Shown: positions 25,245-33,693, counted from the stretch's first letter. The stretch: 33,993 bases of DNA from CAYSSG01 sp964433635 (GCA_964433635.1 CAYSSG010000021.1:1-33993); one strand, 5' to 3'. Translations and numbers: made by a program. The notes: generated by a model not told the origin, from the sequence alone.

Positions 25245-26531
25245 ATGAATATCAAACAAAAGTATGAAAAGTATATTAATACTTATAGTGTCAAGAAGAT
25301 GGAAGACGTGGTAATCAGTCATGCCGCAGGAGCATCAGTCTATGATATGGAAGGTAAGGAGTATCTTGACTGTTTTGCCGGTATTGCTGTCAATAATGCG
25401 GGACACCGGAATCCCAAAGTCATCGAGGCTGCCAAAGAGCAGATGGACAAATTGGTTCATTGTTGTGCTTATGTGTATTATTCTGAACCTCCTGCACTGC
25501 TGGCAGAAAAACTGGCTCAAAATACTCCAGGCAAGCTGGATAAAACGTTCTTTTCCAACAGTGGAGCTGAGGCCATTGAAGGTGCTTTGAGAATAGCCAA
25601 GCAATATACCGAAAAATATGAGATTATTGCACTACAGGGATCCTTTCATGGCAGAACAAATGCCACCTTAAGCGTAACTGGAAATAGAAAAAGAAAGTAT
25701 AAGGGTGGACCGTATTTATCCGGCATTTCCTTTGCACCTGCCCCTTACTGCTATAGATGTCCATTTGAATTGAAAAAAGAAAATTGTCATATAAAGTGTG
25801 CCAGATATTTAAGGGAGGTAATCGATTTTCAAACCAGCGGGTCTGTAGCTGCCTTTATTGCTGAACCGGTTATGGGTGAAGGCGGGATTATCGTTCCCCC
25901 GGACAATTATTTTGCAGAAGCAAAGAAGATTCTTGATGAATTTGAAGTATTGTTGATTACCGATGAGGTTCAATCGGGTTTTGGCCGCACAGGTAAATTA
26001 TTTGCCATTGAGCACTATCAGGTAGAGCCGGATATCATGGCTATGGCAAAGGGTATTGCCGGAGGATTCCCTTTAAGTGCTTTTATCACCAGGGATGAGA
26101 TTGCCAAATCTTTTAAACCCGGGGATCACTTATCTACCTTTGGAGGAAATCCGGTATCCTGTGCTGCTGCAATCGCCAATCTTGAATTTTTATTAGATGA
26201 GAAAATTCCGGAAAAAGCATTTGAAAAAGGCAATCATTTTATCTTGAAGCTCAAAGATGAATTAGGGAAAAAACATGCTTTAATCGGAGATATAAGAGGA
26301 AAAGGCTTGATGATCGGCATTGAGCTGGTAAAAGATAAAGCCAAAACGCCGGCTGCCGAAGAGGCAGCAAAAATCAGGGAATTGTGTAGAGAAAATAATT
26401 TACTGATAGGAGTAGGTGGTGTTTATGGCAATGTGCTCAGGATTCAGCCACCGTTAGTGATCACCGAGCAACAATTAGATAAGGCTTTAGAGATACTTGA
26501 TAATGCATTCTCGGTAATGGATAAGATATAA
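25245..26531 (+). CDS. Class III aminotransferase (PLP-dependent)
   Basis: A 428-residue fold-type I aminotransferase of the acetylornithine/4-aminobutyrate group. Visible elements: FAGIAVNNAGHRNPKVIEAAKEQ, FFSNSGAEAIEGALRIAK, FHGRTNATLSVTGN, the PLP-ring Asp in LLITDEVQSGFGRTG, Schiff-base Lys269 in MAMAKGIAGGFPLSAFI, and the Thr-containing STFGGNPVSCAAA. A four-cysteine cluster C169-x2-C172-x8-C181-x3-C185 lies after FAPAPY, as in a thermophile/archaeal-type subgroup annotated as 4-aminobutyrate or related omega-aminotransferases. ATG 25245 follows GGGAGGAG (25226-25233). It is not a class IV branched-chain aminotransferase, so it is unlikely to make the VOR substrate directly. Candidate substrates are GABA, beta-alanine, 3-aminoisobutyrate or ornithine. 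Confidence 0.9.
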   Translation: MNIKQKYEKYINTYSVKKMEDVVISHAAGASVYDMEGKEYLDCFAGIAVNNAGHRNPKVIEAAKEQMDKLVHCCAYVYYSEPPALLAEKLAQNTPGKLDKTFFSNSGAEAIEGALRIAKQYTEKYEIIALQGSFHGRTNATLSVTGNRKRKYKGGPYLSGISFAPAPYCYRCPFELKKENCHIKCARYLREVIDFQTSGSVAAFIAEPVMGEGGIIVPPDNYFAEAKKILDEFEVLLITDEVQSGFGRTGKLFAIEHYQVEPDIMAMAKGIAGGFPLSAFITRDEIAKSFKPGDHLSTFGGNPVSCAAAIANLEFLLDEKIPEKAFEKGNHFILKLKDELGKKHALIGDIRGKGLMIGIELVKDKAKTPAAEEAAKIRELCRENNLLIGVGGVYGNVLRIQPPLVITEQQLDKALEILDNAFSVMDKI

Positions 26532-26600
26532 TAGAAAACACTATCAATTAGAAAAAATAATAATCAGAAATCGCGATGGTATTTTATCATAGGGCAAAAT

Positions 26601-27137
26601 ATGAAAAGAGATTTTTTCTGGGAAAAAACTATCAAAACTGAAGAAATTTATAGAGGGAGAGTGGTAAATCTGCGGAAAGATGATGTAACTCTTCCTAATG
26701 GCAGAACATCCACCAGGGAAATTGTGGAGCATCCCGGAGCCGTGGTTATACTTGCTGAAAGCAATCCGGGAAAAATTATGATGGTTAAACAATTCCGCAA
26801 ACCCGTTGAAGAGATTTTATGGGAACTTCCTGCAGGTACGGTTGAGCCATCTGAAAGAATGATAAACTGTGCCCGACGGGAATTAGAGGAAGAAACCGGT
26901 TACCAGGCAAAGACCTGGGAAAGGGTATATCAATTTTATTCAGCCCCGGGCTTTTGTAATGAGAGCTTAGTACTTTATTTTGCTCAAAATCTTACCAAGA
27001 CTAACCAGAATACCGATCATGATGAATTTATTCAGGTGATAGAAATTGACAAAGAAAAAGCCCGGTCCTTATTAGAGAAAAAACAAATCAGAGATGCAAA
27101 GACATTAATTGGAATACTGTGGTGGCTGCATAGATGA
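26601..27137 (+). CDS. Nudix hydrolase, ADP-ribose pyrophosphatase-like
   Basis: A 178-residue Nudix protein. The Nudix box G-x5-E-x7-REUxEExGU is complete: GTVEPSERMINCARRELEEETGY. Upstream are RGRVVNLRKDDVTLPNGRTSTREIVEHPGAVVILAE and VKQFRKPVEEILWELPAG, which place it with ADP-ribose/NDP-sugar pyrophosphatases (NudF-like); downstream FYSAPGFCNESLVLYFA is also typical. It likely hydrolyses ADP-ribose to AMP and ribose-5-phosphate. The ATG at 26601 has a weak ribosome binding site (AGGGC). Its TGA overlaps the ATG of the following endonuclease Q-like gene by 4 nt (ATGA). Confidence 0.92.
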   Translation: MKRDFFWEKTIKTEEIYRGRVVNLRKDDVTLPNGRTSTREIVEHPGAVVILAESNPGKIMMVKQFRKPVEEILWELPAGTVEPSERMINCARRELEEETGYQAKTWERVYQFYSAPGFCNESLVLYFAQNLTKTNQNTDHDEFIQVIEIDKEKARSLLEKKQIRDAKTLIGILWWLHR

Positions 27138-28372
27138 AACAGAATAAAAAAAATCAGTATTTTATGGATCTGCATGTTCATATCGGACGTGATCAACATG
27201 ATTTACCGGTGAAAGTAACAGCTTCCAGGAACCTTACCTTTGCAAACATTGCCAGGGAATGTCAAATAAGAAAAGGTATTGATATTGTTGGTATTGTTGA
27301 TTGCGCCTCTCCCCGTGTGATCGAAGATATCGGTCACTTAATGAACAGTGGAGAAATGAGGGAATTGCAGGATGGCGGATTACGCTACCGGGACAGTGTC
27401 ACAATCATTTTAGGTTCAGAGATAGAGACCAGAGAGAGAAATGGGGGATTGTCCCATCAGATTGCCTTTTTCCCATATTTTACAGACATACGGGAATTCA
27501 GCAAAAAAATAGACAAATTCATTACCAATATCAATCTAAGTTCTCAAAACAGTGGAATTACTGCCCAGGAGTTTTTTCACCATGTCAACAGTATTGGCGG
27601 TATCCTGATTCCCGCCCATGTCTTTACACCCCATAAAAGTATTTTCGGTAACTGCGTAACCCATCTAAAAGAAATTTTTAACGGATCAACCATTAAAAAA
27701 ATTCCAGCCATTGAATTGGGTTTGAGTGCTGATACCTTCTTGGCTGATCAGCTAGCAGAATTGACTGATTTTACTTTTTTAACGAACTCTGACGCCCATT
27801 CTCTTCCCAAAATTGGTCGTGAGTATAATGTCATAGAAGTTGAACAACCTACCTTTAAAGAGATCTTAATGGCTTTAAAAAGAGAATCCGGCAGAAAAGT
27901 AACAGCTAATTATGGACTCGATCCCAAATTAGGAAAATACCACCGCACTTATTGCGAAGAATGCAGCCATACGGCTTATGAGAATCCTCCTGTCTTCCAA
28001 TGCGAAAGATGTGGCAGTAAAAAAGTGACGATGGGTGTTTTAGATAGAATCATTGAGATTAGTGAAGGACGAGCTATGATTTCGCCGAAACACCGACCAC
28101 CCTATTATCATCAGGTAGCACTGGAATTCGTTCCCGGTGTCGGCCAAAAAACTTTGGAAAGTTTATTCGGTTATTTTGGTACTGAAATGAATATTTTACA
28201 TCGGGCTTCTTACCAGGAAATAAGCCAGGTGGTTGGTTTCAAGATTGCCAGAGATGTTATTGCTGCACGCGATGGGAAGTTAACCTTAATTGCAGGTGGT
28301 GGCGGCAGGTATGGTAAGGTCAGTAATCAGTCTGTTATAGAGAAAAATTCAACTTCAAATAGTCTGTTCTGA
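27134..28372 (+). CDS. Endonuclease Q-like PHP-domain protein
   Basis: A 412-residue protein with an N-terminal PHP phosphoesterase domain (MDLHVHIGRD with the HxH metal motif; GSEIET; ILIPAHVFTPH; FLTNSDAHSLPKIGRE), a zinc-binding insertion with C-x2-C pairs (YCEECSH and CERCGSK, around residues 275-300) and a C-terminal helix-hairpin-helix region (FVPGVGQKTLESLFGYFG; VGFKIARDVIAARDGKLTLIAGGGGRYG). This is the architecture of EndoQ, which nicks 5' of uracil, hypoxanthine and abasic sites; EndoQ was first described in Thermococcales and later found in some bacteria. Translationally coupled to the Nudix gene (ATGA overlap), making a nucleotide/DNA damage pair. Annotation tools often give only a TIGR00375/PHP name. 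Confidence 0.87.
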   Translation: MKQNKKNQYFMDLHVHIGRDQHDLPVKVTASRNLTFANIARECQIRKGIDIVGIVDCASPRVIEDIGHLMNSGEMRELQDGGLRYRDSVTIILGSEIETRERNGGLSHQIAFFPYFTDIREFSKKIDKFITNINLSSQNSGITAQEFFHHVNSIGGILIPAHVFTPHKSIFGNCVTHLKEIFNGSTIKKIPAIELGLSADTFLADQLAELTDFTFLTNSDAHSLPKIGREYNVIEVEQPTFKEILMALKRESGRKVTANYGLDPKLGKYHRTYCEECSHTAYENPPVFQCERCGSKKVTMGVLDRIIEISEGRAMISPKHRPPYYHQVALEFVPGVGQKTLESLFGYFGTEMNILHRASYQEISQVVGFKIARDVIAARDGKLTLIAGGGGRYGKVSNQSVIEKNSTSNSLF

Positions 28373-28432
28373 TATTACTGCAACCACTGATCATGATCAT
28401 TTCAGAAAAAAATATTTACTCCTTTAAAAATT

Positions 28433-28470
28433 TATCCTTATTTATAAAAATATTTTTATAAAAAAGGATA
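28433..28470. repeat. 38-bp near-perfect AT-rich palindrome upstream of dnaG
   Basis: Left half 28433-28451 and right half 28452-28470 are reverse complements with a single mismatched pair (A28440/A28463). The outer ends are TATCCTT and AAGGATA; the centre is almost pure A/T with no loop. It lies 60 nt after the endonuclease Q-like gene and 113 nt before the dnaG start. No T-run follows, so a simple terminator is unlikely; an operator, a cruciform, or a promoter-associated element for dnaG-rpoD are alternatives. Confidence 0.75.
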
Positions 28471-28583
28471 TTGATATATCTTTGTAGAAATAAGATGAAT
28501 AGAATAGTAATGAGAGAATGTCATTTTCGGATATCAATAAGAAAGATGTTCTTTTATGTTTTTACATGTTTTCACAGAGGAAA

Positions 28584-30350
28584 ATGTTTATGGTAAGATA
28601 TTCTGAAGATATATTAGACGAAATCAGAAATCAATTAGACATCATTGAAATTGTCTCGGAATATGTCCCTTTAAAACCCAGCGGGAAGGGTCACAAGGGA
28701 TTATGTCCTTTTCATCAGGAAAAAACGCCATCTTTTATGGTTGACCCAGACAGGCAGATCTTTCATTGTTTCGGCTGCGGAGAAGGGGGCAATATTTTCA
28801 GTTTCATCATGAAAATTGAAAAGGTTAATTTTCCGGAAGCAGTCAGGATATTAGCTGGCAAAGCCAATATTCAGTTACCTGCTGATCAATATCAGGACGA
28901 TGATTTATACCGAGAAAAGGAACTTCTGCTGCATTTAAATGAGATTGCAGCAGATTATTATCAAAAAAATTTATTTTCAATCCAGGGAAAGAGTGCTCTT
29001 CAGTACCTGATAAAACGGCATTTTACTAAAGAAATGATACAGAAATTCAAACTTGGATACGCACTTCCTGGTTTTGAACATCTTATCCATGTATTATTAT
29101 CAAAAAAAATACAATTACCTGTTCTGCTCAAGGCAGGACTGGTCGTAAAAGGTCAAAAAAGTGGAAAAATGATCGATTATTTTCGAAACAGAATTATCTT
29201 TCCCATTATTAGTCTTCAGGGAAAAACAGTTGCTTTTGGAGGCAGGGTGTTGGATGATGCTTTACCGAAATATATTAATTCTCCGGAAACCTCTGTGTAT
29301 AATAAAGGGAAACACCTGTATGGCATGTTTCAGGCCAGAAGAAGTATACGTCAACTGAATCAGGTGATTATTGTAGAAGGATATACCGATGTCATCATTG
29401 CTCATCAATTTGGATTTGAAAATACAGTTGCACCACTGGGGACCGCCCTGACCAGTAAACAGGTTGATTTAATCAAAAGATATGCTGATGAAGTAGTGAT
29501 TGCCTTTGATTCTGACACTGCGGGAAAAAGCGCTACTCTAAGAAGTCTTGATCTGATTAAAAAAACTAGTATAAAAGTCAGGATTCTTTCCTTGTCGAAA
29601 GGAAAAGACCCTGCAGATATCATACCTGAGAAAGGAAAAGATTATTTCACAAAATTAATTCAAAATGCGTTGCCTTTAATTGATTATAAATTGAATGTCT
29701 TAATGCAAAATTATGATAAGACAACCAGTGAGGGAAAGGTTGCGATCATCCGTGAGTTGTTTCAGGATCTGAGCCATATTAGCAGCGAGGTGGAATTAAT
29801 AGAAGAAGTAAAGAAGATTGCAGAGAAATTAGAACTGGAAGAAGGAAATATTTTGAAAGACTTAAACAGATATCAAAGAGGAAATCGTTCATTAAGCAAT
29901 ATTTCTAGCAAGAGGGTAACAGAATCAACCTTTGAAAATGCTGAAAAGATATTGATAGGAAGTATGTTACAAAATAAAGATGATAGTGAAAAAATATTTT
30001 CTGAGTTAGAAGTAGAAGATTTCACGGTAAATGAGCATCGGTATATCGTTTCAGTCATTAAAAATTTATTTAAAAGAGGAGAAATCATTTCACTGCAAAA
30101 AGTCATTGATGAGATTAGCAATCCCAAAATTACGAATCTGATTTCCGAGATTATGCTTAAAGATATTATCTCTTCAGATCCGGAAACCGTTCATCGTTCT
30201 ATCAAGGCAATCAAGAAAAATCAACTTCAGTTAGAACTGAAGAAAATAAAAAGCAAAATCAAAGAAGAAGAGAATGAAAAAAAAGAAGTAGCACCGGAAC
30301 TGTTAAAGAATTATCAGGACATTTTGTATAAAATAAAGACAATTGTATAA
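28584..30350 (+). CDS. dnaG: DNA primase
   Basis: A 588-residue primase that makes RNA primers for DNA replication. N-terminal CHC2 zinc domain (residues about 35-90: LCPFHQEKTPSF and FHCFGCGEGG supply the ligands), then the RNA-polymerase domain with LGYALPGF and IIFPIISLQGKTVAFGGRVL, then Toprim (VIIVEGYTDVIIAHQFG with its Glu and VIAFDSDTAGKSA with the DxD pair), and a helical C-terminal region (about 430-588) for helicase interaction. Residue length is typical. ATG 28584 follows AGAGG (28575-28579); ATG 28590 is possible, while an earlier in-frame ATG at 28518 adds an unconserved N-terminal tail. rpoD follows after 53 nt, the classic macromolecular-synthesis arrangement without rpsU. Confidence 0.95.
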   Translation: MFMVRYSEDILDEIRNQLDIIEIVSEYVPLKPSGKGHKGLCPFHQEKTPSFMVDPDRQIFHCFGCGEGGNIFSFIMKIEKVNFPEAVRILAGKANIQLPADQYQDDDLYREKELLLHLNEIAADYYQKNLFSIQGKSALQYLIKRHFTKEMIQKFKLGYALPGFEHLIHVLLSKKIQLPVLLKAGLVVKGQKSGKMIDYFRNRIIFPIISLQGKTVAFGGRVLDDALPKYINSPETSVYNKGKHLYGMFQARRSIRQLNQVIIVEGYTDVIIAHQFGFENTVAPLGTALTSKQVDLIKRYADEVVIAFDSDTAGKSATLRSLDLIKKTSIKVRILSLSKGKDPADIIPEKGKDYFTKLIQNALPLIDYKLNVLMQNYDKTTSEGKVAIIRELFQDLSHISSEVELIEEVKKIAEKLELEEGNILKDLNRYQRGNRSLSNISSKRVTESTFENAEKILIGSMLQNKDDSEKIFSELEVEDFTVNEHRYIVSVIKNLFKRGEIISLQKVIDEISNPKITNLISEIMLKDIISSDPETVHRSIKAIKKNQLQLELKKIKSKIKEEENEKKEVAPELLKNYQDILYKIKTIV

Positions 30351-30403
30351 TATTTTCCAAATGTTCTTAAATAAAATAAGAAACAGAAAAGAGGGCGATA
30401 AAT

Positions 30404-31510
30404 ATGACAAAGGAAAAAGAAATAGATGATCTAATTGAAAAAGGAAAAGAGAAAAATTATCTTACCTTTCAGGAAATAGAAAATTACCTGGAAGACGAGA
30501 TACTGAATATTAATAAGATTGAAGACCTGTATGATGCCCTCAGCAGGTCCGGAGTTGATGTCATTGATGAGGAAGAGAAGGAAGAAGAATCAATCGAAGA
30601 AAAGGAGAAACCAAAAAAGTCAGGTTCTTCAGCCATCTCCAAGAAAGATTTAACTGCAGAGCTGAGTATCAGCAGGGGAATAGAACTAGACGATCCGGTT
30701 AAAATGTATCTGAAGGAAATTGGTCAAATCAGACTATTGACCGCTGATGAAGAGATTGAACTAGCCAAGCGTATGGAGGCAGGAGATGAGGAAGCCAAGA
30801 GAATACTGGTACAATCTAATTTGAGATTAGTAGTCAGTATAGCCAAACGTTATGTGGGAAGGGGTATGCTTTTTTTAGATTTAATCCAGGAAGGCAACAT
30901 GGGATTGATTCGTGCCGTTGAAAAGTTTGATTATCGTCGCGGTTATAAATTCAGTACATATGCCACCTGGTGGATTAGGCAGGCCATTACCCGTGCTATC
31001 GCTGATCAGGCAAGGACGATTCGCGTTCCGGTACACATGGTCGAAACCATCAATAAATTAGTCCGTGTGTCTCGACATCTATTGCAGGAACTGGGCAGGG
31101 AACCGACGATTGAGGAGATTGCCGAGCGGATGGAGCTGCCTTTAGAAAAGATTAAGGAGATTATCAAAACAGCGCAGGAACCTGTCTCTCTGGAAAGCCC
31201 GATCGGCAAAGAAGACGACAGTCACCTGGGAGATTTTATAGAAGATGAAGATTCACCTGCACCACCCAAAATTGCTTCTCATACCTTATTAAAGGAACAG
31301 CTGGATGGTGTTCTAAAAACATTAACTCATCGGGAAAAACGTGTTCTGGAATTAAGGTTCGGTATCACGGATGGGCATCCACATACATTAGAAGAGGTTG
31401 GAAGAGAATTTGGTGTAACAAGGGAGAGGATAAGACAGATTGAAGCCAAAGCGCTTCGAAAACTTAGACATCCAAGCCGAAGCAAAAAATTACGGGACTA
31501 TCTTGATTAA
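30404..31510 (+). CDS. rpoD: RNA polymerase primary sigma factor (sigma-70/SigA)
   Basis: A 368-residue primary sigma factor. Region 1.1-like N-terminus (1-55: IDDLIEKGKEKNYLTFQEIENYL), a very acidic linker (about 56-75), region 1.2 (DDPVKMYLKEIGQIRLLTADEE), region 2 with NLRLVVSIAKRYVGRGMLFLDLIQEGNMGL and FSTYATWWIRQAITRAIADQARTIRVPVHM (2.3/2.4), region 3 (LGREPTIEEIAERMELP) and region 4.2 (LEEVGREFGVTRERIRQIEAKALRKLRHP). The short region between 1.2 and 2.1 puts it with Gram-positive-type SigA rather than the long proteobacterial RpoD. ATG 30404 follows AGAGGGCG. The good -35/-10 promoter before the next tRNA fits recognition by such a factor. Confidence 0.96.
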   Translation: MTKEKEIDDLIEKGKEKNYLTFQEIENYLEDEILNINKIEDLYDALSRSGVDVIDEEEKEEESIEEKEKPKKSGSSAISKKDLTAELSISRGIELDDPVKMYLKEIGQIRLLTADEEIELAKRMEAGDEEAKRILVQSNLRLVVSIAKRYVGRGMLFLDLIQEGNMGLIRAVEKFDYRRGYKFSTYATWWIRQAITRAIADQARTIRVPVHMVETINKLVRVSRHLLQELGREPTIEEIAERMELPLEKIKEIIKTAQEPVSLESPIGKEDDSHLGDFIEDEDSPAPPKIASHTLLKEQLDGVLKTLTHREKRVLELRFGITDGHPHTLEEVGREFGVTRERIRQIEAKALRKLRHPSRSKKLRDYLD

Positions 31511-31574
31511 GGCTGGAAATAAGCTTTAAATGATAGTTTAAATAAATAAATTATAAAAAATCAACTGTTTTTTA

Positions 31575-31603
31575 TTGACCTTTTAAATTTTTTAATTTAT
31601 AAT
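31575..31603 (+). promoter_or_regulatory. Sigma-70 promoter of tRNA-Asn
   Basis: TTGACC (31575-31580) and TATAAT (31598-31603) are separated by 17 nt, a near-consensus housekeeping promoter. Transcription would begin near 31610, about 8 nt before the mature tRNA 5' end. The tRNA thus seems to be transcribed independently of dnaG-rpoD. Confidence 0.82.
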
Positions 31604-31617
31604 TAATTTTGCGTTAT

Positions 31618-31692
31618 TCCTCGGTAGCTCAATGGTGGAGCATCCGGCTGTTAACCGGAGGGTTGTAGGTTCGAATCCTACCCGAGGAGCCA
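31618..31692 (+). tRNA. tRNA-Asn (anticodon GTT)
   Basis: A full cloverleaf can be folded: acceptor TCCTCGG (31618-31624) with CCGAGGA (31682-31688), D stem GCTC/GAGC (31627-31630/31638-31641), anticodon stem TCCGG/CCGGA with loop CTGTTAA (31648-31654) giving anticodon GTT, T stem GTAGG/CCTAC with loop TTCGAAT, discriminator G (31689) and an encoded CCA (31690-31692). It has its own promoter and a terminator 10 nt downstream. Confidence 0.97.
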
Positions 31693-31701
31693 GTAAATCC
31701 C

Positions 31702-31730
31702 AGCCCTTCAGTATCTTGCTGAGGGGCTTT
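31702..31730 (+). terminator. Rho-independent terminator after tRNA-Asn
   Basis: AGCCCTTCAG (31702-31711) pairs with CTGAGGGGCT (31719-31728) through ten pairs, one of them G-T, around a 7-nt loop; the T-run begins and is cut by the assembly gap at 31731. A closely related stem recurs at 33949-33973. Confidence 0.85.
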
Positions 31731-31830
31731 NNNNNNNNNNNNNNNNNNNNNNNNNNNNNNNNNNNNNNNNNNNNNNNNNNNNNNNNNNNNNNNNNNNNNN
31801 NNNNNNNNNNNNNNNNNNNNNNNNNNNNNN
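31731..31830. other. Assembly gap, 100 N
   Basis: Exactly 100 undetermined bases, a conventional scaffold gap of unknown true length. The 13 bases before it (GCTGAGGGGCTTT, 31718-31730) are identical to the 13 after it (31831-31843). Any reading frame that runs through the Ns is meaningless. Confidence 0.98.
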
Positions 31831-31850
31831 GCTGAGGGGCTTTTATTTTC
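31831..31850 (+). terminator. Right half of the same terminator after the gap
   Basis: GCTGAGGGGC followed by TTTTATTTTC repeats the 3' arm of the terminator found before the gap and extends its T-tract. The matching 5' arm would lie in the Ns. Either the two contigs truly overlap here and this is one terminator, or it belongs to another copy. Confidence 0.6.
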
Positions 31851-31987
31851 TAATTTACTTTTCTTTACATGATCCATATCCTATAATAAGAACAGGTCCC
31901 AATATATTCTGTTATATGGAAGTATTAGAGCTGAATAATAAATTATAAAAGGAATATTGATTTAACTGTGGAGTAAATAAGGTAGAA

Positions 31988-32908
31988 ATGATGGAAAATA
32001 TCATTAAAACTGAAAATTTAACCAAAAATTTTGGTAAGATAAAGGCAGTAAAAAATATTTCATTAAGTGTTGGGAAAGGTGAAATTTATGGATTTTTGGG
32101 ACTCAATGGTGCCGGTAAAACAACAACCATTCGTATGCTTTTAGGAATGATTCGTCCCACAGCAGGCTCTGCCTTTTTATTTGGAAGAAAAGTTAGGTCA
32201 GGAAGCAATAATTTATGGAAGAAAGTGGGATACCTGGTTGAAAATACCTCTCCGTATCCCGAGCTTTCCGTGAAAGAAAATATTGAAATGATGTGCCGAC
32301 TACGCCAGATATCAGGAGAAAAAATAGTTGATAAGATTATAAGTGAGATGAGACTGTCAACTTATCAAGACAGAAGAGCGAGGGAATTATCCTCAGGCAA
32401 TATACAAAGGCTTAGTTTGGCTAAAGCATTTTTACACCACCCTGATATTCTTATATTGGATGAACCCACCAAAGGATTGGATCCTACTGGCATTGTTGAG
32501 ATTCGAGAACGGATTAGCGACCTTGCTTCCAATTATGGGGTTACCATTTTCATATCCAGCCATATTTTAGGTGAGGTATCCAAATTTGCTACTCGAATTG
32601 GCATTATCCATGAAGGACAATTAATTCAGGAATTAGATGTAGAACAGTTGGAACATCTTTTTAACAAGAGACTTCTAGTTAATACTCGAGATACAGAGTC
32701 AGCAAAGTTGAAACTCATTCAAAAGGGATATTCAGTTATTTTATCCAAAGACGGTAATCTGGAGGTAAAAGATAGAGAGGCTGTAGATTATCCTGATAAG
32801 ATATCCAATATTTTAGTTCATGAGGGATTGCCACCAACTTTGCTGAAGGTTGAAGAAGAGGATCTTGAGGCTTATTTCTTAAGAATGATTGGGGTAAAGG
32901 GTAAATGA
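31988..32908 (+). CDS. ABC transporter ATP-binding protein (BcrA/NatA-like)
   Basis: A 306-residue ATPase of the ABC-2/drug-resistance type. Walker A GLNGAGKTTT (about residues 38-47), Q-loop region VGYLVENTSPYPELSVKENIEM, signature LSSGNIQRLSLAKAFLHHP, Walker B ILILDEPTKGLDPTG, H-loop SSHILGEVSKFATRIGIIHEGQLI. About 80 C-terminal residues beyond the core form the accessory domain common in BcrA-like proteins. The signature LSSGN departs from LSGGQ, which is tolerated in this subfamily. ATG 31988 or the adjacent ATG 31991; the ribosome binding site (TAAGG) is weak. The last four bases overlap the permease start (ATGA). Substrate unknown; typical roles are export of peptides, lipids or antibiotics, or Na+. 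Confidence 0.92.
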   Translation: MMENIIKTENLTKNFGKIKAVKNISLSVGKGEIYGFLGLNGAGKTTTIRMLLGMIRPTAGSAFLFGRKVRSGSNNLWKKVGYLVENTSPYPELSVKENIEMMCRLRQISGEKIVDKIISEMRLSTYQDRRARELSSGNIQRLSLAKAFLHHPDILILDEPTKGLDPTGIVEIRERISDLASNYGVTIFISSHILGEVSKFATRIGIIHEGQLIQELDVEQLEHLFNKRLLVNTRDTESAKLKLIQKGYSVILSKDGNLEVKDREAVDYPDKISNILVHEGLPPTLLKVEEEDLEAYFLRMIGVKGK

Positions 32909-33693
32909 AAAATATTTCATCAGCTCTTTGGGCTGAAAGCCTTAAAATTTTACGTTCAAAAATACTTTGGGCAACGATCCTATTCTATTTATTTATTCCT
33001 TTTATGATAGGAATATTGCTATTTGTTCAGAAATATCCAGAAATAGCAAGCAAATTAGGTATGATTGGCACAAAGGCAGCAATGTTGAGATTTGGTGATC
33101 TTGATTGGCAAAATTATTTTGGATTACTCAATCAACTAATTGCAGCGGTAGGTCTAATTGGATTTGCATTTGTAACAAGTTGGGTATTTGGCCGTGAGTA
33201 TTCGGACCGGACAATAGGAGATTTACTTGCCTTGCCCACCCCTCGAAGCTCTATTGTCGTATCAAAGTTTATTGCTATATTTTTTTGGTGTTTCTTGCTT
33301 TCCATTATACTGTTTTCTTTTGGACTTCTCATTGGTGAAATTATTCAAGTTTCTGGTTGGTCAAAAGAACTGGCTCTTGATAATTTTCTTATATTTATTA
33401 TCACTTCATTCATGGTAATCCTTCTTTGTCCAACATTCGCTTTTTTTGCAAGTTATGGACGTGGGTATCTCCTGCCCATTGGTTTTGCTATTCTTACACT
33501 TATCGTTGCTCAATTTATTGGTCTGGTGGGTCTTGGCCCTTATTTTCCATGGGCAATACCAGGACTGTATAGTGTTGCTACAGGAAATGAAATAATACCA
33601 TTAGAGATGATCAGTTATGTTATTCTTTTTTCAACCAGTATTTTAGGATTCATAGCTACTTTATTGTGGTGGGTCTATGCTGATCAATATTAA
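32905..33693 (+). CDS. ABC-2 type transporter permease
   Basis: A 262-residue integral membrane protein with about six hydrophobic segments: residues around 20-40 (ILWATILFYLFIPFMIGILLFV), 70-98, 118-145, 155-180, 185-215 and 235-258. The motif FGREYSDRTIGDLLALPTPRSSIVVSKFIA between helices 2 and 3 is characteristic of ABC-2 permeases (the conserved E-x4-R/T-x2 loop). It overlaps the ATPase gene by 4 nt and forms the exporter with it. Confidence 0.88.
   Translation: MKNISSALWAESLKILRSKILWATILFYLFIPFMIGILLFVQKYPEIASKLGMIGTKAAMLRFGDLDWQNYFGLLNQLIAAVGLIGFAFVTSWVFGREYSDRTIGDLLALPTPRSSIVVSKFIAIFFWCFLLSIILFSFGLLIGEIIQVSGWSKELALDNFLIFIITSFMVILLCPTFAFFASYGRGYLLPIGFAILTLIVAQFIGLVGLGPYFPWAIPGLYSVATGNEIIPLEMISYVILFSTSILGFIATLLWWVYADQY

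Noticed and set aside
31629..31877. Reading frames on both strands that run through the tRNA and the N gap
   Set aside because: They depend on undetermined bases and antisense or sense reading of a tRNA gene.
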